In this document: positions 7,953 to 13,578 of the stretch, in pieces
Position numbering within the stretch: the stretch's first letter is position 1
Layout: each line of letters begins with the position of its first letter
From: Globomyces pollinis-pini
Taxonomy: Eukaryota; Chytridiomycota; Chytridiomycetes; Rhizophydiales; Globomycetaceae
NCBI GenBank assembly: GCA_025399215.1
Contig: MU621497.1
Location: 1-13,578 of the forward strand
Length of the DNA: 13,578 nucleotides
Reading direction: 5' to 3'
Position numbers and translations under genes: made by a program
The notes under the pieces: generated by a model
What the model was told of the DNA's origin: nothing
The model's input: the letters and a program-made list of their open reading frames with translations, nothing else
The model's database searches: none

Positions 7953-10900
7953 ATGACAGTTGAAGTGACTGAAAAACGCACTATAGCTCCCAACCCATGG
8001 GATTTTGTTACTATTGGCTGGCTGAATTCCCTTATCAGAGCTAACAACGAGAAACCCATTGGTACCACACACGACTTTGAATTGGACAACACTCATAAGA
8101 CTGCTGCTAATTCCAGCAAATTAGAAGGGTTTTGGGAGGTCTACCGAAAATTTAGAGTGAACAAGGATGCCAAGGAATTCTCCACTTGGAAAAATTATGG
8201 ATTGGGTTTGGCTTTGACCAGAATGGTTGCACCACAAATCGGTCTGTATTTCCTTTTGGCAATCGTACTGTTGGCCAACAACTACATTGCACCATATTTG
8301 GTCCGTCAGTTAATCTTGTTCGTTCAGTTTGGGAATACCGACATTTCGTCTGGTCCTTTATTGGTGGCACTATTGTTGGGTTCTCAAGTGCTTGGAATTG
8401 TTGTGACATCTCTCTCCGATACAATCAAAAGACAAATTATCATTGTGGTGGAAGAAGGATTAATTGATTCCATTTTCAAAAAAACATTAAAACTCTCTAT
8501 CGATGAACGAAGCAATCACTCTCCAGGAAAAATTATGAATTTGATAAACAATGATTCTGAACTGGTCGCAGAAGTATTTGCCACCGATTTTGCGACCTTG
8601 GTATTGATACCATTTGATATCTTTCTTACTGTATTCTTCATTTACCAATTGCTTGGCACTGCAGTATTTGCTGGTTTTGGTTATATTGTTCTGATACTAA
8701 TTGGTACCTCCAGACTTGCACCAAAAATAGGCAAACATTTTATGGGTTGGATGAATGGTGGTGATCAGCGTATCAGTATTGTTCGTGAAGTTATTAATGG
8801 AATCAAAATTATCAAATTCAAAGCTATGGAAGACTATTTTCGTGACAAAATATTTGCTGTTCGTCAAAAACAAATTGATCATTTACGTCAATTGTTAAAT
8901 ACGTTCATTGCAATTGATTCATCCGTAAATTCCGCCGCTGTAGTTGTCGGTATGATTTGCTTTGTCGTATATGGGGCTCAGGGTAATCCCATGTCTCCTG
9001 AAATTATATTTCCTGCATTCATGTACATCAAGTTATTGCCAGCTCCACTCAGAAACGCTGCCGAACTATTTCATTCACTTATTGCTGGAAAGAAATCAGT
9101 GGATAGAATATCTGGTATGCTACTCGCAGATGAAATGGCTGACTTATGCTTACCTGCTCAAGAAAAGATTGCAATTTCTTTAAAAGATGTTACTTGGACA
9201 TGTCCACCACCACCAATCGAAGATGACTCGGATTCAGATGATGATGATGAAGACGAGGATGACGAAGAACAAGAGTTTTCAACACCTTTTAGTATAATCG
9301 GTTTTAGCGCAGATATACACAAGGGAAGTTTTGTAGGTGTCATTGGAGAGGTTGGATCAGGGAAGTCTACCCTCTTAAACGGGTTAATTGGTTATTTCAG
9401 TTCAAAAGAAGGTACTGTGTCAGTAGATGGATCAATTGCTTATTGCTCACAAGATCCTTGGATTATGCCTGGCACGATTGAAAGTAACATACTTTTTGGT
9501 CTAGATCTTGACCATATTCGAATGAAGGAAGTTATCGAAGTCGTTGGTCTGGAACGAGATTTAAGTATTCTAAGTGACGGGATAAAGACCACGATTGCTG
9601 ACGGAGGATCGAATGTATCAGGTAAGATTATCTTTCATCTTAACGTAGGTGGTCAAAAAGCACGTATTGCGTTGGCTAGAGCTTTGTATTCCAACTCTGA
9701 TATCTATATCTTAGACTGTCCTTTAGCCGCTTTGGATGCAACAGTATCAAAATATGTATTTGAAAATGCCATTCTTGGTTATTTAAAAGATAAAACTGTT
9801 GTTATGGTCACTCATAATTTAAGCTACTTGTCACACATGGACAAAATAATGGTACTTAATGAAGGAAAATTGGCCCAGTTTACTACTTTTGATATGCTCC
9901 CTACTTCTTTAATTGATTCAATTTCACAAATGGAAAAATCGGAAGTGAATGAAGATTTTTCACAAGAAATAGAAAATGCAGATGAAAAAAATCACACAAC
10001 AGTAAACCAAATCACAGCAGAAGAAGACAAAAACTCTGGAGCTGTTGGTTATATATTCTATAGGCGTTTCATTGCATCGATTGGCACAACTTATGGATTA
10101 TGCTATGTTCTCTTCACCACTTTGAAGCTGGCAATTGTAATTGCACTACCGTTATGGTTGACTAATTGGAGTATGTCTACTAATTCTGATCAAAATACTT
10201 ACTATGTTATTGGATATTCTATCCTAGGTGTATTCAATTTGATTTTTATCATTGCTTTCTTGGTTACTGTTCGTCATATGGGTGTTACTTCCAGTTGCTT
10301 TTTTCATGACCGTGCTGTACTTGGCGTATTAAATGCTCCCTTAGAGTTTTTCACTGCTAATCCTACCGGTAGAATCATAAATCGTTTAAGCTCTGATGTA
10401 CAGGGCTTAGACTGGGGTATTCTAAATGCAATCGAGTATACTACCGATACTATCTTGAATTTGATCAGTTTAATAGTGTTGATCTGTTTTGCCAATGCTT
10501 ACTTGATATGTAATTCTTATTATTGATTCTAACTTTAGTCTTAATGATCTTCATTGTTGTTTCCTCGTATGCAGTATTTACTTTCTTCAAAAAATTGAAC
10601 ATTGAATTAAAGCGACTTAAATCAATTTATCGATCCCCTTTGGATTCGCACTTTAGCATAACTTTGGATGGTATCTCAACCATTTATGCTTTCAAAAAAC
10701 AGCATATGTTCATTCAACTAGAGCATGAACATATGGACAGTGCACAAGCAACAAATTATTTGTTTTTGTCACTTGCAATGTGGTTGAAAATTCGTCTATC
10801 TTTAGTTGCATCCTTGGCAACACTTGCCGTTGGAATCATTGCGATCACGACCCGTTCGGAAAGCAATAGCGCATTTTCTTCTTTAATTGGGCTGTCTTTG

Positions 10901-11854
10901 ACATACACTACCGAGATTGCTGGTGCTGTGAATTGGGCATTGACATGGATTGGTCAAGCGGAAGCAGAAATGAGTTCTGTAGAACGATTAAGTCACTATG
11001 GATACGACTTACCATCTGAACATGAACGTATATTACCCTCTGACCCAGCTATTGGAGTTTGGCCAAAGACAGGCAGTGTAACAGTTAAAGACCTGCAAGT
11101 CTCTTATCCAACTCGTCCCGACAAACCTTCCTTAAAGAACATAAGTTTTGATATTAAATCAGGAGAGAAGATTGGAGTCGTCGGCCGCACAGGGTCTGGT
11201 AAAAGTACATTAGCCACAACATTCTTCAGAATCTTAGAACTTCAAAAAGGATCTATTCAAATTGATGGGCAAGATATACAAAACCTTGGATTGTATACTC
11301 TGCGATCACGTCTTGAAATTATCAATCAAGAGCCAACCTTGTTTTCGGGAACGATTAGATCAAACCTTGATCATTCTGAAATATACAGTGATGAAGAACT
11401 ATGGAATGCGCTTAATGACTGTGGTTTGAAAGATTTTGTTTCTTCACTAGACGGGAAATTAGATGCTATTGTTACATCAAATGGGGACAGTTTGTCTGCA
11501 GGTCAGAGACAGCTCTTGTGCCTGGCAAGATCCCTTTTAGCAAAGCCTATTTTACTAGTTATGGATGAAGCAACAGCTCAAATTGATGCATTGTCGGATT
11601 CCCTTGTTCAGAAGGTAATCTCAAACATGAAAAATACAACTGTGATCAGTATTGCTCATCGGTTAACGACCATAAGTAACTTTGACAAAGTGATTGTACT
11701 TGATGCAGGAGAAATGGTAGAGTTTGATTATATGCACGTTTTGCTGTCTGATTCAGAGTCGGCTTTATCTCAACTCTGTAATGCCTATGATTCTACAACT
11801 GCACTTTCCATTCGTGCACAAGCAAAATCGAACTATGAAATGTCAAATCGATAA
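7953..11854 (+). CDS. Full-length ABC transporter, ABCC (MRP-like) subfamily
   Basis: ATP-driven exporter or vacuolar pump of organic anions or conjugates. Exons 7953-9621, 9649-10509 and 10539-11854 give 1281 aa, fitting an ABCC protein without TMD0. Order: N-terminal WDFVTIGWLNSL; TMD1 about 85-375; NBD1 with Walker A GEVGSGKST 465-473, Q500, signature VSGGQ 555-559, Walker B YILD 576-579 and His612; TMD2 about 690-985; NBD2 with Walker A GRTGSGKST 1059-1067, Gln1107, signature LSAGQ 1162-1166, Walker B Asp1186-Glu1187 and His1217. The NBD1 position after Walker B Asp is Cys580 where Glu or Asp is usual, so NBD1 is probably the degenerate site, as in other ABCC proteins. An acidic run (424-441) interrupts early NBD1. 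In-frame TAG at 7938-7940 supports the start. Location by the NRPS suggests product export or self-protection, but housekeeping detoxification is possible. Confidence 0.95.
9226..9277 (+). repeat. Acidic low-complexity tract (GAT/GAA-rich) inside NBD1
   Basis: A run of Asp/Glu codons with a short GAT microsatellite encodes the acidic segment at residues about 425-441, between the first strand of NBD1 (ISLKDVTWTC) and the strand leading to Walker A. It keeps frame and looks like a surface-loop expansion. Confidence 0.75.
9622..9648 (+). other. In-frame, stop-free intron in the ABC transporter (27 nt)
   Basis: GTAAGA donor, TTAAC branch-like motif and CGTAG acceptor, phase 1. Its length is a multiple of three and it has no stop in frame, so simple ORF scanning reads straight through. 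Retained, it puts nine residues (KIIFHLNVG) inside the NBD1 signature. Removed, the protein reads NVSGGQKARIALARAL, the canonical ABC signature region. Confidence 0.93.
10510..10538 (+). other. Spliceosomal intron in the ABC transporter, TMD2 (29 nt)
   Basis: GTAATT donor, CTAAC branch-like motif and TTTAG acceptor. Without splicing the frame stops at 10524-10526. Splicing joins T to TC (Phe844) and keeps one continuous membrane-spanning stretch, ANAYLIFLMIFIVVSS, in TMD2. Confidence 0.92.
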
Positions 11855-12820
11855 TATATGGGTTTTGAACTGCTTGATAAAAAAATGGTTTTGATTTTCG
11901 TTGAGTAGAAACGTTCATGTATGAGTTACTTTTAGCTAGGTTTTGAGAAGGAATAATATTCAAGAAGTAGTTCGGAACATTGTGTCTCACACGATTGCAG
12001 CACTTCTTTTGCTTGAAAGCCCCTTAGACAAAAGTTGCCAGATGTTTTTTTTATAAAACTATAGAATACTTCACATCTATGAAATTTCTTTCCAGCAACG
12101 CTTAAGTTATTGTTCTTGAATCAAACGCGTTTGATACATCAACGAAGAGTTTCTGAAATTTTGATAAATTGTTATATCAATTGACGAGTATAGTTTTAGA
12201 TCGTTATGGAAATATGACTCCAAAGTAACCATCTATACTTCGTAAAGTATGTTAACGTCGACAGTTTAATGATTAATTGCAATCTTTCGGGTTTAGGTAT
12301 TTTACGATCGAAATGAAACACTAACAATTGATTTTATAATCAATTTTGCCTTGTTTTTAAAATACATAAAGTATGGAAATATTATAACTACTTGTCGAAA
12401 CAATTTGAAAAAGTCCAAAAGAGACAACTTTTTTACTATGTATTATTTAGGACTTTTCATTAACTACATTCATTTCATCTACTTCACGGTTTTCCGAAAC
12501 CAATATATTAAACCGATCTCTATCATAGCAATTATAATTACTCGCAAGGACTTCATTAATTAATAGGCGGTTTAAAAAAATACTTGGCATTAAAGACTCA
12601 ATTAATTTTTAACGCGAATTATTGAACCACTGACAAATAGTTGTATAAAAAACTGTGCAAGGTGAGGGAACACTAATAACATCGCTAAATTTCATGAAAC
12701 TAAGAGTTAAGTTTTACGTTTAAACTCGTCTTGATTAATGTTAATACAACTGAGTTACATTAAACTATTTTTGAATCAGCTTTACGTCTAAAAAACTTAG
12801 TAATCCCAGAATAACAAGAG
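11855..12820. other. AT-rich intergenic DNA without a recognisable gene
   Basis: This holds the 3' trailer of the transporter and then nearly 1 kb of AT-rich sequence. The only ORF of note, 70 codons at 12351-12563 plus, has low-complexity composition and no recognised motif. Small perfect inverted repeats occur near 12228 (ATACTT/AAGTAT, 4-nt loop) and at 12326-12345 (AATTGATT/AATCAATT, 4-nt loop). No tRNA, rRNA or transposon terminus was seen. Confidence 0.6.
12326..12345. repeat. Small perfect inverted repeat (8-bp arms)
   Basis: AATTGATT, TTAT loop, AATCAATT. It lies about 470 nt after the transporter stop. In such AT-rich DNA this could be chance; no function is assigned. Confidence 0.4.
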
Positions 12821-12830
12821 AATGGCTATG

Positions 12831-12864
12831 CCATTAGAGATATGGGCTAGCCAATCTCTAATGG
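12831..12864. repeat. Hairpin copy 1 of a three-member family
   Basis: Perfect 11-nt arms CCATTAGAGAT and ATCTCTAATGG around a 12-nt loop containing TGGGCTAG. The upstream context (ACAAGAGAATGGC) resembles that before copies 2 and 3, so the repeated unit is longer than the stem. Arm position 8 and its partner differ from the other copies in a pairing-preserving way. Confidence 0.85.
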
Positions 12865-12880
12865 AATGCCACACTTTTTG

Positions 12881-13339
12881 TATACCTGCTTGAAAGTCAC
12901 CTGTTTATGAAATATTGTTTCATTTGTTGTAATAATAATCTACACTTGATACTATTGTAAATATAAATGATGTATACCTGCTTGTAAGTTCACAAGTTTA
13001 TGAAATATCGTTTCATTTCTTGTAATAATAATCTACACTTGAACTATTGTAAATATAAATGATGTATACCTGCTTGTCTTGAACTATTGTAAATATAAAC
13101 GATGTATACCTGCTTGTAAGTTCACAAGTTTATGAAATATCGTTTCATTTCTTGTAATAATAATCTACACTTGAACTATTGTAAATATAAATGATGTATA
13201 CCTGCTTGTCTTGAACTATTGTAAATATAAACGATGTATACCTGCTTGTAAGTTCACAAGTTTATGAAATATCGTTTCATTTGTTGTAATAATAATCTAC
13301 ACTTGAACTATTGTAAATATAAATGATGTATACCTGCTT
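12881..13339. repeat. Tandem satellite with 92-bp and 40-bp units
   Basis: Unit starts (TATACCTGCTTG) lie at 12881, 12973, 13065, 13105, 13197 and 13237, with a truncated start at 13329. Lengths run 92, 92, 40, 92, 40, 92. The 40-bp unit equals the 92-bp unit with an internal 52 bp removed after TATACCTGCTTGT. Both short copies have AAACGATG where long ones have AAATGATG. A 132-bp long-plus-short pair is thus repeated. Long units contain ATGAAA/TTTCAT and, in most copies, CTTGT/ACAAG inverted repeats. Each array unit ends in the same AT-rich TTGTAAATATAAA stretch. No coding content. Confidence 0.93.
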
Positions 13340-13384
13340 TACCATTCACAAATGCTCCTCTCGTTCAAACAAGAAAATGGCAGG

Positions 13385-13416
13385 CCATTAGTGATTTGGG
13401 CTTGAATCACTAATGG
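13385..13416. repeat. Hairpin copy 2 of a three-member family
   Basis: Perfect 11-nt arms CCATTAGTGAT and ATCACTAATGG around the 10-nt loop TTGGGCTTGA. With one bulged T the stem extends by AGG/CCT. It is preceded by AAGAAAATGGCAG and followed by AACCCTAGATCA, both nearly shared with copy 3 at a spacing of 115 bp. Confidence 0.87.
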
Positions 13417-13432
13417 TCCTAACCCTAGATCA

Positions 13433-13449
13433 ATAACCCTAAGGGTTAT
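13433..13449. repeat. Telomere-like palindrome
   Basis: ATAACCCT, a single central A, then AGGGTTAT: perfect 8-nt arms made of one CCCTAA and one TTAGGG-like motif head to head. Further AACCCTAG motifs lie nearby at 13421, 13535 and 13550. Confidence 0.6.
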
Positions 13450-13496
13450 AAAAACAACTCAAAAACTATTAATCAACAAACTTTACAAGAAATGGC

Positions 13497-13534
13497 AAGC
13501 CATTAGTGATTTGGGCTTGAATCACTAATGGCTT
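13497..13534. repeat. Hairpin copy 3 of a three-member family
   Basis: Perfect 14-nt arms AAGCCATTAGTGAT and ATCACTAATGGCTT with the same TTGGGCTTGA loop as copy 2. It is followed by AACCCTAGATCA as in copy 2. This is the longest stem of the three. Confidence 0.88.
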
Positions 13535-13556
13535 AACCCTAGATCATACAACCCTA

Positions 13557-13571
13557 GTTAAAAGTTTTAAC
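13557..13571. repeat. Small perfect palindrome at the window end
   Basis: GTTAAAA, central G, TTTTAAC. It sits directly after the CCCTA-rich stretch; no role is assigned. Confidence 0.35.
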
Positions 13572-13578
13572 ATTTCTA

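Noticed and set aside
12351..12563. 70-codon ORF in the AT-rich spacer
   Set aside because: Low-complexity Ile/Tyr/Asn composition expected from AT-rich DNA, with no motif.
12881..13339. Regular repeats that might look like a CRISPR array
   Set aside because: Units are contiguous and homogenised along their full length, with no unique spacers, and the DNA is eukaryotic. It is a tandem satellite.
13497..13534. tRNA-like reading of hairpin 3 (a TTGAATC resembling a T-loop)
   Set aside because: There is one continuous stem with a 10-nt loop, no D arm or anticodon arm, and no CCA-type end.

Overview
The window is eukaryotic nuclear DNA, visibly AT-rich, most likely from a fungus. Three large genes are each interrupted by spliceosomal introns with GT...TAG ends, TAA and TGA serve as stops, and the condensation domain has the fungal-style PCTPLQ opening. 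The introns are only 27-29 nt long, far below the usual fungal size, so an unusual (perhaps early-diverging) lineage is likely. I cannot name the species.

Layout. Positions 1-5324 (minus) hold the 5' part of a nonribosomal peptide synthetase (NRPS) read leftwards and cut off by the window edge. In protein order it carries an unassigned N-terminal region, A1, T1, C and A2. A shared 407-bp upstream region (5325-5731) separates it from a divergent stand-alone adenylate-forming ligase (5732-7451, plus). Next comes a 0.5-kb spacer holding a doubtful minus-strand ORF, then a full ABCC-type ABC transporter (7953-11854, plus). About 1 kb of AT-rich DNA follows without a convincing gene. The right end is repeat-rich: a 92/40-bp tandem satellite (12881-13339), three related hairpins around it and CCCTA-rich telomere-like motifs.

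How it fits together (inference). NRPS, acyl/aryl-type ligase and ABCC exporter side by side look like a small secondary-metabolite cluster: the ligase would activate a carboxylic acid, the NRPS would build it into a peptide, and the transporter would export or vacuolarly store the product. The first NRPS adenylation domain has Ser where amino-acid-activating domains have the amine-binding Asp, which hints at a non-standard starter acid. The NRPS continues beyond the left edge, so the product cannot be read from this window.

Five introns were placed by eye. Each restores an uninterrupted family motif, most strikingly the ABC signature of NBD1, where a stop-free 27-nt intron is otherwise read through.
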